Origin: Hymenobacter arizonensis
GTDB lineage: Bacteria; Bacteroidota; Bacteroidia; Cytophagales; Hymenobacteraceae
Direction: 5' to 3'
Length of the DNA: 64,000 nucleotides
Assembly: GCF_900115775.1 (NCBI RefSeq)
Contig: NZ_FOXS01000003.1
Coordinates: 62,001-126,000 of the forward strand
The number at the start of each line of letters is the position of its first letter. Position 1 is the first letter of the stretch. The notes beneath the pieces are model-generated. The model was not told where the DNA came from and ran no database searches. It saw only the letters and a program-made list of their open reading frames with translations. The position numbers and the translations under genes were made by a program. Positions 32,423 to 41,046 of this stretch are shown piece after piece.

Positions 32423-33982
32423 CTACTTCTCGCTCTCTTTCTCCGCCTTGGCCTGCTGCACGTTCTCCGGCTTCATCTGCGGGAAGAACAGCACATCCTG
32501 GATGGAGTGCGAATTAGTCATAATCATGCTCAGGCGGTCGATGCCGATGCCCAGGCCGGCCGTGGGCGGCATGCCGTACTCCAGGGCGCGCAGGAAGTCC
32601 TCGTCGAGCACCATGGCCTCGGTGTCGCCGCGCTTGCCCAGTTCCAACTGGTCCTCGAAGCGCTTACGCTGGTCAATGGGGTCGTTAAGCTCCGAGAAAG
32701 CGTTGCAGATTTCCTTACCGTTGCAGATGGCCTCAAAGCGCTCCACCATGCCGGGACGGTCGCGGTGCTTCTTGGCCAGCGGCGACATCTCTACCGGATA
32801 ATCGGTGATGAAAGTGGGCTGAATCAGCTTGGGCTCCACGTGCTCGCCGAAGATTTCATCGATGATTTTGGCCTTGCCCATGCTGGGGTCCAGGTGCACG
32901 TTTAGCTCCTGCGCGGTTTCGCGCAGCTGGGCCTCATCCATCTCGCCAATGGCTTTGCCGGTGTACTTCTCGATGGCTTCAAACATGGTGTAGCGCTGCC
33001 AGGGGCGCTGGAAGTTGATGAGGTTGTCGCCCACCTGCACTTCCGTCTGGCCGTGCAGCGTGGTGGCCACGCGCTCTACCATTTCTTCCACCAGGTCCAT
33101 CATCCAGGCGTAGTCCTTGTAGGCCACGTAGAGCTCCATCTGCGTGAACTCCGGGTTGTGAAAGCGCGACATGCCTTCGTTGCGGAAGTCCTTGCTGAAC
33201 TCGTACACGCCATCGAAGCCGCCCACAATGAGGCGCTTCAGGTATAGCTCGTTGGCAATGCGCAGGTACAGCTCCATGTCGAGCGTGTTGTGGTGCGTCT
33301 TGAAGGGCCGGGCCGCCGCGCCGCCGTACAGCGGCTGCAGAATGGGCGTTTCCACTTCCAAGTAGCCCTTGTCGTTGAGAAAATTCCGCATCGACTGCAC
33401 CAGCTGAGTGCGCTTGATGAAGGTGTCGCGCACGCTGGGGTTCACCACCAGGTCCACGTAGCGCTGGCGGTAGCGCTGCTCGGGGTCGGTGAAGGCATCG
33501 TAGGTTACTTTTTCGCCGGTGGCCTCGTCTACTTTCTCTTTCACGATGGGCAGCGGGCGCAGCGCCTTAGCCAGCAGCTTCAGCTCCGTGACATGAATGG
33601 ACGTTTCGCCCACCTGCGTCTTAAATACGTGGCCTTTCACGCCAATGAAGTCGCCCAGGTCCAGCAGCTTTTTGAACACGACGTTATACAGCGTCTTGTC
33701 TTCGCCAGGGCAAATTTCGTCGCGGTTCACGTACAGCTGAATGCGGCCGGAGGTGTCCATCAGCTCGGCAAACGACGCTTTGCCCATCACCCGCGACGAC
33801 ATCAGCCGGCCGGCCAGCGTCACCTCCTGGAAGTTGTTCAGCTCGGGGTGGTAATTGTCGTGAATCTCCTTGGCATAAAACGTCACGTCGAACAGTTCCG
33901 ACGGATACGCTTCAATGCCCAGCTTTTCCAGTTCTTCGAGTTTTTGGCGGCGCTGTATTTCCTGTTCGCTGAGGTGCTGCAT
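32423..33982 (-). CDS. lysS: Lysyl-tRNA synthetase (class II)
   Basis: A 519-residue enzyme charging tRNA-Lys. The OB-fold anticodon domain (about 55-150; [20 protein letters not shown]) is followed by the class II core: motif 1 region [11 protein letters not shown] (about 206), motif 2 [18 protein letters not shown] (about 259-276) and motif 3 [10 protein letters not shown] (about 484-493). The normal length for LysS is about 500. The start at 33982 ([12 protein letters not shown]) is preferred because the 14 codons before it lie in the left arm of an inverted repeat. It is convergent with the YtxH genes. Confidence 0.96.
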   Translation of the reverse strand: MQHLSEQEIQRRQKLEELEKLGIEAYPSELFDVTFYAKEIHDNYHPELNNFQEVTLAGRLMSSRVMGKASFAELMDTSGRIQLYVNRDEICPGEDKTLYNVVFKKLLDLGDFIGVKGHVFKTQVGETSIHVTELKLLAKALRPLPIVKEKVDEATGEKVTYDAFTDPEQRYRQRYVDLVVNPSVRDTFIKRTQLVQSMRNFLNDKGYLEVETPILQPLYGGAAARPFKTHHNTLDMELYLRIANELYLKRLIVGGFDGVYEFSKDFRNEGMSRFHNPEFTQMELYVAYKDYAWMMDLVEEMVERVATTLHGQTEVQVGDNLINFQRPWQRYTMFEAIEKYTGKAIGEMDEAQLRETAQELNVHLDPSMGKAKIIDEIFGEHVEPKLIQPTFITDYPVEMSPLAKKHRDRPGMVERFEAICNGKEICNAFSELNDPIDQRKRFEDQLELGKRGDTEAMVLDEDFLRALEYGMPPTAGLGIGIDRLSMIMTNSHSIQDVLFFPQMKPENVQQAKAEKESEK

Positions 33983-33987
33983 GGTGT

Positions 33988-34206
33988 GTCTGAACCGCGG
34001 ATTTATCGGATTGGTCGGATTCATCGGATTTCGACGACGATTGCCGTTGGGCTCCGGACCAATACAAAAAAGCAGCGGTGGGTAAAAAGTGAGGTGTAAA
34101 AGTACGGCACGAAAAAAGCCGCTCCGAAACGGAGCGGCTTAATCAGCTTTTTTACATACCCAAAATCCGACAAATCTGTCTAATCCGATAAATCCGCGGT
34201 TCAGAC
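33988..34206. repeat. Inverted repeat, AATCCGATAAATCCGCGG family, enclosing a terminator
   Basis: Arms 33988-34012 and 34182-34206 are perfect (25 nt; GTCTGAACCGCGGATTTATC plus GGATT) and continue inward with imperfect copies of CGGATT. The loop holds the terminator at 34116. The left arm touches lysS (6 nt before its start) and the right arm ends 2 nt before the stop of the next gene. Confidence 0.93.
34116..34140 (-). terminator. Terminator of the unrecognised gene at 34208
   Basis: AAGCCGCTCCG / CGGAGCGGCTT stem, loop AAA; on the minus strand a T run follows (the A run at 34112-34117). Confidence 0.8.
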
Positions 34207-34207
34207 A

Positions 34208-35296
34208 TTAAGCGGCCATGCGGTACTGCGGAGCATCAGCGGCAATGGCCGGGGCCGTGGGCGGCGTGGGCGCCAGCACCGGCTCAACGCGGGTACGCAA
34301 CCGGTCCTCCACGAAGCCTGCCTGCAAGTGCACGGGCAGCTCGGCCACCAACTGGCGGTAACGCTCCAAGCCCAGGGCCTTGGCCACGTAGGTCTCGTGC
34401 ACGCCGTTGAGGTAGCTCACAATGTTGAGCAACGAAGCGTGGAACAGACGAAAGTCGATATCGGCTTCCACGTAGCGCTCAATCTCGCGGCTGGTCTGCG
34501 AAATGCGCAGGCGGCCCAGCAGGTCGAAGATAGTGGTGTAGCCCAAGCGCCAGGTAATCTGCTGCCAATGGGCGGCCGTCCACTTGTCAAGCGGGCGGCC
34601 CGTTTTCTGGCTGCGAATGGCCGTGTTCGGGTTGGCCTGCACCTGAGCACGGGTCCACTGCGCCTTCATCTTGCGCGTGGTGCGCAGGAACTGGCCAATT
34701 TGTGCCTGGGCGTCAATCTCCTTGCTGGCAATGTGCAGCCCAGCTTTGTAGCCCGCCAGCGGCAAGCGGTGAATGCTGAAGTCACCGTACGAACCGGCGG
34801 CGTAGAACGACACCGGACGCGGGTAAGCATTCTTCACCACCAAGCGGCCCACCTCGCGGCGCACCAGCTGGCTGTTGTTGCTGCGCACCCCCGTGGTGTA
34901 CAGGAAAGCCTGCAGGCCCGATAGGATGGCGTGGTACGCCTGCGGGAACGTCCAATGCAGGGCGTTGCGCAGGAAGTTGTCGTCGCCCAACTCGGCGGTG
35001 GCGCGCAAGGCGTACTCCGTGCTCCAGCTGGTGTGTAGGAGCTTAGTAAGCGCGGCCACGTCGGCGTCATTCAGCTCGGCCGTGTGGCTGCGGAAAAAGG
35101 GCAAGTTCTGGAGACCGCCGAGTACGTCGTCGTTCTCTTGAATGTGATAGTTGATAGCGAAGAAGTAGTTGAGGAAAACCTGCGCTGGAATGGACTTGCG
35201 CCAAGTTTCATCAGCTAGCTTCTGCTGCTGCTCGTCGCCGCTGGACTCCACCTGCGGAACGAACGGGATAATGCGGGTTTCCTCTGTAGTCTTCAT
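34208..35296 (-). CDS. Unrecognised 362-residue protein
   Basis: A soluble, mostly helical protein of 362 residues; no signal peptide or membrane segment. An N-terminal part (FLNYFFAINYHIQENDDVLG) is followed by a helix-rich middle (ALHWTFPQAYHAILSGLQAF, LVRREVGRLVVKNAYPRPVS) and a basic stretch (FLRTTRKMKAQWTRAQ). The end is Pro/Ala-rich. I do not recognise a family. The AT-rich upstream region carries three copies of GTTAGTAA, which suggests dedicated regulation. A terminator lies in the flanking inverted repeat. It is a single-gene unit between lysS and the protease gene. Confidence 0.75.
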   Translation of the reverse strand: MKTTEETRIIPFVPQVESSGDEQQQKLADETWRKSIPAQVFLNYFFAINYHIQENDDVLGGLQNLPFFRSHTAELNDADVAALTKLLHTSWSTEYALRATAELGDDNFLRNALHWTFPQAYHAILSGLQAFLYTTGVRSNNSQLVRREVGRLVVKNAYPRPVSFYAAGSYGDFSIHRLPLAGYKAGLHIASKEIDAQAQIGQFLRTTRKMKAQWTRAQVQANPNTAIRSQKTGRPLDKWTAAHWQQITWRLGYTTIFDLLGRLRISQTSREIERYVEADIDFRLFHASLLNIVSYLNGVHETYVAKALGLERYRQLVAELPVHLQAGFVEDRLRTRVEPVLAPTPPTAPAIAADAPQYRMAA

Positions 35297-35297
35297 G

Positions 35298-35365
35298 GTT
35301 AGTAAACAGCTTAAGGCAGGGTTTTAGTTGCCTAATTACTAACTTTTTTGTCAATTTTTACTAAC
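35298..35365 (-). promoter_or_regulatory. Three GTTAGTAA boxes upstream of the unrecognised gene
   Basis: Reading the minus strand: GTTAGTAA at 35365-35358 and 35343-35336 (22 nt apart, two helical turns) and an inverted copy (TTACTAAC) at 35305-35298, touching the start codon at 35296. The surrounding sequence is AT-rich, as expected for a promoter or operator. One copy plus a 7/8 match recurs before the umuD-like gene. Confidence 0.5.
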
Positions 35366-35471
35366 GATTATAGTGCTTATAATTAGCACATTATATTGCA
35401 TATTGTGAAAAATGCTTCTTTAGACAAAGAGGGTTGATTTGCTAAATAGGTTGACACGCCAAAAAGGTGCC

Positions 35472-35506
35472 AAAAAAGCCCCCGCACCTAATGGAGCGGG
35501 GGCTTT
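35472..35506 (-). terminator. Terminator of the Prc-type protease gene
   Basis: AAAGCCCCCGC / GCGGGGGCTTT stem with a ten-base loop; on the minus strand a T run follows. It lies 62 nt after the protease stop. Confidence 0.8.
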
Positions 35507-35567
35507 GCAGGAAGGCTACGTGTAATGGCCCAGCAAGCCAGAAGCTTGGCTGTGGGCAGTACGGAGC

Positions 35568-37733
35568 TTATTTTATCTCATCCTGAATCACGGCTACGGC
35601 TTCGCCGATGGTGATGTCTTTCTTGAGTGCTTTGGTGTAGCGCGAAGCGCGGTTCACCTTTACGGTGTCGCCGCCCACAGCGCGCACATCAGCTACTAGG
35701 GGAGAGAAGGCTAGGCCGGTAGCGGTTTTCTGGGCCGCCTCGTAGCGGTCCGAAATGGCTTTGGCTTGCTGCTGCTCGGCGCGGTAGGCACTCAGCTTGA
35801 GCGAAACGGTGGTTTCGTCCTTGCGTTTGCGCATGCTCTTCACCATTTCATCCATCACTTTAAAGCTGGGGTTGGTGGCCACGCGGGCCTTACTGTTGGC
35901 GCGCAGCTTGTCGATAGCGGGCGGGTTGTTCCAGGGGCGGAAACGAGCCGGCTGAATCTCATCCCACTTCAGCGGGTAGTCCATCTCCTTCTCGCCTTGG
36001 TCGAGGTAGGAGTAGAGGTCCGGAATTACGATGTCCGATACCACGCCCTTGAATTGAGTCGAGCCCCCGTTCACACGGTAGAATTTCTGGGTAGTGAGCT
36101 TCAGCGAGCCGATGGGCTTCACGCTGTTCAACTCAGCGGGCAGGGCTTCGTCGAGGTCGAAGATGCGCTGCACGGTGCCTTTGCCGTAGGTGCTGGTCGA
36201 GCCCATTACCACGCCGCGGCGATAGTCCTGCACGGCCGCGGCCAAAATCTCCGAGGCCGAGGCGCTGTATTTGTTCACCAGCACCACCAGCGGGCCGCTG
36301 TACTGCACGCGCGGGTCGTTATCGGTCAGCACCTGCGTCCGGCCTTGGCCGTCGCGTACCTGCACCATGGGGCCACTTTCCATAAAGAGGCCGGCCATCG
36401 ACACCGCATCGGTGAGCGAGCCGCCGCCGTTGAAGCGCAGGTCAAAAATCACACCCTTCACGCCCTCGGCGTTGAGCTTGGCCAATTCCTTCTTCACGTC
36501 GTCCGACGAGCTGCGGCCGCCGTTGTCGTTGAAGTCGGCATAGAAACCGGGCAGGCGCAGGTAACCAATTTTCTGGCCCTTGTCCGTGATGATGGACGAC
36601 TGCGCGTATTTCTCGTCTACCACCACCACATCACGGATAATGGGAATCACCTTGGTGCTGCCATCGGGCTTCTTCACCGTGAGGCGCACTTCCGAGCCTT
36701 TCTTGCCGCGAATCAGCGTCACGGCCTTGGCTGTGCGCCAGCCTTCAATGCTGACAGGCTCGGCCATGCCCTGCGCAACCCGGATAATGGCATCGCCCTT
36801 TTTCAAGTCGCCCTGGCGCGAAGAAGCCGAGCCCGGGATGATTTCATCGACGTAAATCAGGCCATCCTTCTCGCGCAGCGTGGCACCAATGCCCTCGAAG
36901 CGGCCGGTCATTTCGTAGTCGAAATCTTCCTTAGCTTTGGGAGCGAAGTACTCGGTGTGCGGGTCGTAGGCGTTGGCAATGGTGTTGGCGAAGGTGGACA
37001 GCCGCTCGTTAGCGTCGGTCTCGCTTAGGTCGGTAAACTGGTCGTCGTAATACTTCAACACACGCTTGCGCGCCTCAGCTTCCATTTGGGCGGGCGTGCG
37101 CACGGGCTCGGCGGCCGTAGGCGCCTCGGGGTTGGCGGCGCTGGGAGCAGCAATAGCGGCGCTGGGCTTCGCTTCCTTGGCTTTTTCCTGCGCTTCTATC
37201 ATTTCCGAAACCCGGCTCAGCGTTTCGTACTTCAGCAGCTTGCGCCACATCTCGCGCTGGGCTGCTTTATTGGCCGGGAAGGGCGCTTTTTCAAAATCGG
37301 TCTGGAAGGTCTCTTCCACCGTGAAATCAAAGGGCTTGGCCAAAATCTCGCGGTAGAGGCTTTGCATTTCCTTGGTGCGCTCGGTTATCAGCTTGGTGCT
37401 GAGATTAAGAAATTCGCTCGAGCCGCTCTTCAACTGGTCGTCGATTTCGGTTTGGTAGCGCCGCAGCTGTTCCACATCACTAGCCAGCAGAAACTGCTTG
37501 CGGTAGTCGAGGTGCTTGAGGTAGAGCCCGAATACCCGCTTGGAAAAGTTGTCGTCAATCTTTTCGGGTTGGTAATGAGCCTGGGTGAGGCCTTGTAGCA
37601 TGGTGCCAATCAGCACCTGGTCCTTGGTCGGCACGGCCGAGTCGGCCCGGCGCATGAGCCGGTAGGATGCCAGAACAAACACGGCTGCCACCAAAAAGGC
37701 ATACAAACCGACTTTCAAGCGGGGAGAGGACAT
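35568..37733 (-). CDS. C-terminal processing (tail-specific) protease, Prc family
   Basis: A 721-residue serine protease acting in the envelope. The N-terminal membrane anchor VGLYAFLVAAVFVLASY (about 8-24) is followed by a helical domain; a PDZ domain lies at about 250-340 (RFEGIGATL, ...SRQGDLKKGDAIIRVAQGM). The S41 catalytic domain has LRFNGGGSLTDAV, then KYSASASEI (catalytic Ser, about 470) and STYGKGTVQ (catalytic Lys, about 495). The C-terminal ~200 residues are of the DUF3340 kind seen in Prc. The start at 37733 is chosen because earlier codons lie in front of the -7 element. It is probably a single gene. Confidence 0.9.
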   Translation of the reverse strand: MSSPRLKVGLYAFLVAAVFVLASYRLMRRADSAVPTKDQVLIGTMLQGLTQAHYQPEKIDDNFSKRVFGLYLKHLDYRKQFLLASDVEQLRRYQTEIDDQLKSGSSEFLNLSTKLITERTKEMQSLYREILAKPFDFTVEETFQTDFEKAPFPANKAAQREMWRKLLKYETLSRVSEMIEAQEKAKEAKPSAAIAAPSAANPEAPTAAEPVRTPAQMEAEARKRVLKYYDDQFTDLSETDANERLSTFANTIANAYDPHTEYFAPKAKEDFDYEMTGRFEGIGATLREKDGLIYVDEIIPGSASSRQGDLKKGDAIIRVAQGMAEPVSIEGWRTAKAVTLIRGKKGSEVRLTVKKPDGSTKVIPIIRDVVVVDEKYAQSSIITDKGQKIGYLRLPGFYADFNDNGGRSSSDDVKKELAKLNAEGVKGVIFDLRFNGGGSLTDAVSMAGLFMESGPMVQVRDGQGRTQVLTDNDPRVQYSGPLVVLVNKYSASASEILAAAVQDYRRGVVMGSTSTYGKGTVQRIFDLDEALPAELNSVKPIGSLKLTTQKFYRVNGGSTQFKGVVSDIVIPDLYSYLDQGEKEMDYPLKWDEIQPARFRPWNNPPAIDKLRANSKARVATNPSFKVMDEMVKSMRKRKDETTVSLKLSAYRAEQQQAKAISDRYEAAQKTATGLAFSPLVADVRAVGGDTVKVNRASRYTKALKKDITIGEAVAVIQDEIK

Positions 37734-37763
37734 TAGCAAGAATATAGATACAGGTATGAAAAT

Positions 37764-37771
37764 CAAATGTA
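37764..37771 (-). promoter_or_regulatory. Bacteroidota -7 element TACATTTG
   Basis: Exact TAnnTTTG on the minus strand, 30 nt before the protease start at 37733. This supports that start over an upstream one that would lie on the other side of the box. Confidence 0.55.
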
Positions 37772-37905
37772 CGGAGCACAGCAAGCACTTCCGGAGGCTT
37801 AATGCTTACGTTAAAAACGCCCCCGGGGGTGAAATAAGTGCCCGAATAAGTGAGCCGCTTGTGCTCCTATTATACAGACCAGTTTGGGTGGGGAGAAGTT
37901 GCAAC

Positions 37906-37939
37906 AAAAAAGCCTTCCCCGAATGGGGAAGGCTTTTTT
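37906..37939 (-). terminator. Terminator of the YflT-like stress gene
   Basis: Perfect stem AAAAAAGCCTTCCCC / GGGGAAGGCTTTTTT, loop GAAT, 30 nt after the stop at 37970; symmetrical, so usable on both strands. Confidence 0.9.
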
Positions 37940-37969
37940 CAGTTATCAGGCCGAAGCCTAGGAGCAAGA

Positions 37970-38839
37970 TTAGTACTTGTAAATCTTGTCGCCGTTGTGA
38001 CGACGGAACTCCTCTTCGAAGTAACGAGCATCTTCTTCGTTGCGGGGCTTCACGCCCATCACGATGCCGCCTTCTTTAATGCCTTGCTCGTATTCAGCAG
38101 CGTGCTCCTCGGGGATGCCCGAGCCTACCAAGGCGCCTACTAGGCCACCCGTGAGACCACCGGCACCAGCGCCGGCCAAAGCAGCGGCCAACGGACCAGC
38201 GATAACCAAGCCCAAGCCGGGCAGAGCTACCGAAGTACCAATGGCTGCGATAGCGCCGATGATAGCACCAGCCGTGCCACCAATGGCCGAACCTACGCCA
38301 GCACCTTCCATGGCTTTGTCGCCAAGCTCGGTGTGGGCAGTGTCATCGCCAAAGTGAGTTTTGCGGGTATCGTCCGACATCAGTACGTTCACATCGTCTT
38401 TCGAATAGCCACGCGAGGAGAGCGACTGATAAGCGCGCTCAGCGCTGTCACGGTCGCGGAACATGCCGCTCATGTTCGTGCCACGGCTCGAATCGTAAGG
38501 CTGACCGGTTACGGCGTGGGCCGCGTGGTCGGCAGTGTTTTGTACGCCGTCAACGGCGCGGCCAACTACTGCACCGGGGGTGCCAGCCATAGCAGCACCT
38601 TTGGCAGTTGCGCTGAAGTCGTCGCCTTCAACCGAGTTAGTAGGAAGATTAACGGCGGGAGCGCCGGAGTTGGTAGTACCCAAACCGCTGTCGTTGCCGG
38701 GAGTAGCGTTGTAGCTGCTGCCCTCGTTGCTAGAGCCTACGCTGTTGCCGAGGCCAGTGCCCGTGGCACGGGTGCCAAAGTTTGCGCCTGCGCCAGTACC
38801 GATATTTTGCGGGTTGTTTGGATCGTTCTTGGTGTCCAT
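37970..38839 (-). CDS. YflT/general-stress-17M-type protein with Gly-zipper
   Basis: 289 residues. The first ~110 are low-complexity (G, N, S, T, A). A YflT-like domain follows at about 125-165 (MFRDRDSAERAYQSLSSRGY, then SKDDVNVLMSDDTR), and after that a Gly/Ala-rich double membrane-zipper segment (GSAIGGTAGAIIGAIAAIGT, AGAGAGGLTGGLVGALVG) and a hydrophilic end. The layout matches proteins called general stress protein in Bacteroidota. It likely interacts with or spans the inner membrane (inference). The start at 38839 is an ATG, with no alternative nearby. Confidence 0.78.
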   Translation of the reverse strand: MDTKNDPNNPQNIGTGAGANFGTRATGTGLGNSVGSSNEGSSYNATPGNDSGLGTTNSGAPAVNLPTNSVEGDDFSATAKGAAMAGTPGAVVGRAVDGVQNTADHAAHAVTGQPYDSSRGTNMSGMFRDRDSAERAYQSLSSRGYSKDDVNVLMSDDTRKTHFGDDTAHTELGDKAMEGAGVGSAIGGTAGAIIGAIAAIGTSVALPGLGLVIAGPLAAALAGAGAGGLTGGLVGALVGSGIPEEHAAEYEQGIKEGGIVMGVKPRNEEDARYFEEEFRRHNGDKIYKY

Positions 38840-39009
38840 GGTGAAAGGAGTTGAAAAGTGGAAAGGATAGCCAACCTAGCGGCTGGTTGAGTCCTTAACG
38901 GGACCACCGCAGTAGAGGTTACATCCAACTTATTCCTTAACTTTTCACTACTGTCTCCGAAGCGCTAGCGAAGCGCGAAAATTGAAGCCAATAAGGCTTA
39001 GTAAGCGGC

Positions 39010-39378
39010 TCAGGCGAAGTTCTGAAAGTTGGCTTCATCGCGCCAGAACGCCCGGCATTCGCTGATGAGGTCTTTCAAAAAATCTTCGTTCTGCTTAAGT
39101 GAGCGCCACTCGCCCATGCCCATTTTCTCGCACAGCTTGTAAAAGTTGTCGCCCTGGCCTTTGGAGCCCTGCACCTTGACGAGGCAGCTCAGGGGCGGAC
39201 GCCCTTCTTCGTATTCGCTCATGGAAATTTCAGCCAGCATTTCGTTCAAGCGTGACTTTTCGTGTGAAATTTCCAGATTTAACCCCAGTTCGGCTTCCTG
39301 CACCAAGGTGAGGTAGCTTACTGTTCCGGATTGTTGACGGGAATAGCGGATTAAATAAGTGCGTATGCGACCAATCAT
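39010..39378 (-). CDS. Small soluble protein, unknown
   Basis: 122 residues; no signal peptide. The N-terminus (MIGRIRTYLIRYSRQQSGTV) is basic and the rest is mixed (ISMSEYEEGRPPLSCLVKVQ, GQGDNFYKLCEKMGM). I do not recognise a family. A CAAATGAA on the plus strand (TTCATTTG on the minus) just upstream resembles a -7 element, which supports the start at 39378; the open frame continues to 39480, but that part would precede the box. Confidence 0.65.
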   Translation of the reverse strand: MIGRIRTYLIRYSRQQSGTVSYLTLVQEAELGLNLEISHEKSRLNEMLAEISMSEYEEGRPPLSCLVKVQGSKGQGDNFYKLCEKMGMGEWRSLKQNEDFLKDLISECRAFWRDEANFQNFA

Positions 39379-39702
39379 GGCGGGGCAACAAATGAACGAA
39401 AACCGTTTTGGGGGCTGAAAAGTAGTGAAATTAAACGGGAAGGCACCGCTGCTCAGCGCCACCTCAACCGGATAACTCATTCCCCACTGGATGTTGCCCT
39501 ACCAGAATCGTTCCGAAATCGGAGGGGCTGGTCGGTGACTACCCGTGCGTTGCGTAATTGGCCTTTAAAAGAGGCTGTTAAATCCCTGATAATTGCCAAC
39601 GCCGCGGCTGTGAAAACAATAAAGGATAAGGCTTCGACAAGCGAAGCCTTATCCTTTATTATCAGTTAATCAACTTATCAAACTACTCGAATCGAACTCG
39701 AG
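39379..39702. other. Intergenic region with a terminator
   Basis: 324 bp; the only structure I can support is the hairpin at 39618-39660. Confidence 0.5.
39618..39660. terminator. Terminator of the proline dehydrogenase gene
   Basis: 19-bp perfect stem AATAAAGGATAAGGCTTCG and its complement, loop ACAAG, 42 nt after the stop of the gene at 39703. Confidence 0.85.
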
Positions 39703-40902
39703 CTACCGCCCCTGGCGGCGGCGGATTTCTTTTTGGATGAGCAAAAACTCGCGGCTGCTCTGGCCGGAAATGGCGGTATTTTCATCGGCCCGGCGCAGGA
39801 GGTAGGGCATCACGGCCGCCACGGGACCGTAGGGGAGGTACTTGGCGGTGTTGTAGCCGGCGTTGGCGAGGTTGTAGGTGAGGTTGTCGCTCATGCCATA
39901 GAGCTGGGCAAACCATACCCGGGGGTCGTTGGGGGCCAGGCCGGCTTGCTGCATCAGTTGGGTGAGCAGCAGGGAGCTGGCTTCGTTGTGTGTGCCGGCG
40001 CAGATGCTGATGCGGTCGATGTGGTCGACGCAGTACTGCAACGACTCGTCGTAAAGGGCATCGGTGGCGTTTTTGGTCGGGTTGATGGGGTTGTCGTAAC
40101 CGCGTTGTTTGGCTACGCGGGCTTCTTTTTCCATGTAGGCACCGCGCACGAGCTTGGCGCCTATGAAGTAACCTGCTTCCGCGGCGGTGTCGTGGGCGGC
40201 TTTGAGGGCATCGAGGCGGTCGTGGCGGTAGAGCTGGTAGGTGTTCCAGACAATGGCCGTCTCGCGGTTGTACTTGGCCATCATGTCGTAGGCCAGCAGG
40301 TCGATGGTGTGCTGAAACCAGCTTTCCTCGGCATCGACGAACAGGCGCACACCGTGCTGGTGGGCGCGGGCGCACAGAGCGTCGACGCGCGCCACGGCAC
40401 GGGCGTGGGCGGCTTCCTCCTGGGGAGTGAGGAGCTTGCCGGCCTGAATTTTCTCTAGGATGGCCACGTTGGCCACGCCTGTAACCTTGAATACCGAAAA
40501 CGGGATGTGCTTGGAGCGGTGGGCCTCGTCGATAGTGGCCAGGATTTCGTCGCGGGTGTGGTCGTAGCTGCGGTCGCTGCCTTCGCCTTCCACCGAGTAG
40601 TCTAGGATGGTGCCGATGTTGTACTTGCCCAGTTCGTTAGTTACCGGGCGGCATTCGGCAATGGTTTCGCCGCCGCAGAACTGCTCGAAGATGGAGTGCT
40701 TGATGAGGAACTTGGTGCCGGGCAGGCCCCACTTCAAGGCCGACTTCATGAGGCCGCTGCCGGTTTTCACGAGCGTGCCGTTGTTCATGGCCGCAAACAA
40801 GGCGTACACCTTGCGCAGTTGGACATCGGACTTAGAAGCAAAAGCCACGCGGGTGTCTTCGAAAGAAATGGGCGGGGCCTGGGTAGGGGAGGCGGGTGAC
40901 AT
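39703..40902 (-). CDS. Proline dehydrogenase
   Basis: A 399-residue FAD enzyme oxidising proline to pyrroline-5-carboxylate. The TIM-barrel shows family motifs: DYSVEGEGSD (about 103), FSVFKVTGVAN, LFVDAEESWFQ (about 190; Asp-Ala-Glu), AIVWNTYQLYR, GAKLVRGAYMEKEAR (about 249; conserved Arg and Tyr), CAGTHNEAS, and the terminal RRADENTAISGQ with the substrate-binding Arg pair. There is no P5C dehydrogenase domain, so this is the monofunctional type. The start at 40902 is chosen because the earlier 150 codons overlap the divergent aroG region and give unrelated sequence. Confidence 0.92.
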   Translation of the reverse strand: MSPASPTQAPPISFEDTRVAFASKSDVQLRKVYALFAAMNNGTLVKTGSGLMKSALKWGLPGTKFLIKHSIFEQFCGGETIAECRPVTNELGKYNIGTILDYSVEGEGSDRSYDHTRDEILATIDEAHRSKHIPFSVFKVTGVANVAILEKIQAGKLLTPQEEAAHARAVARVDALCARAHQHGVRLFVDAEESWFQHTIDLLAYDMMAKYNRETAIVWNTYQLYRHDRLDALKAAHDTAAEAGYFIGAKLVRGAYMEKEARVAKQRGYDNPINPTKNATDALYDESLQYCVDHIDRISICAGTHNEASSLLLTQLMQQAGLAPNDPRVWFAQLYGMSDNLTYNLANAGYNTAKYLPYGPVAAVMPYLLRRADENTAISGQSSREFLLIQKEIRRRQGR

Positions 40903-40986
40903 AAAAAACGGCTGGAGGGTGGGAATGGGGCGAAACCAGTAGGGCTGGCGAAGGTAACCGGTAAACAACGTTTCGAGGAAACGAGT

Positions 40987-40994
40987 TACGTTTG
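40987..40994 (+). promoter_or_regulatory. Bacteroidota -7 element TACGTTTG
   Basis: Exact TAnnTTTG in the divergent gap between proline dehydrogenase and aroG; transcription would start near 41001, giving a leader of about 45 nt. Confidence 0.55.
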
Positions 40995-41046
40995 CCGAGC
41001 TTTTCGGCGTGGGCCGGGAACGTGCCCTCATCTGTTGCTTAGCAAA

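Noticed and set aside
41001..41046. Riboswitch or leader peptide before aroG
   Set aside because: The leader is only about 45 nt and shows no hairpin or Trp/Phe/Tyr-rich short frame.
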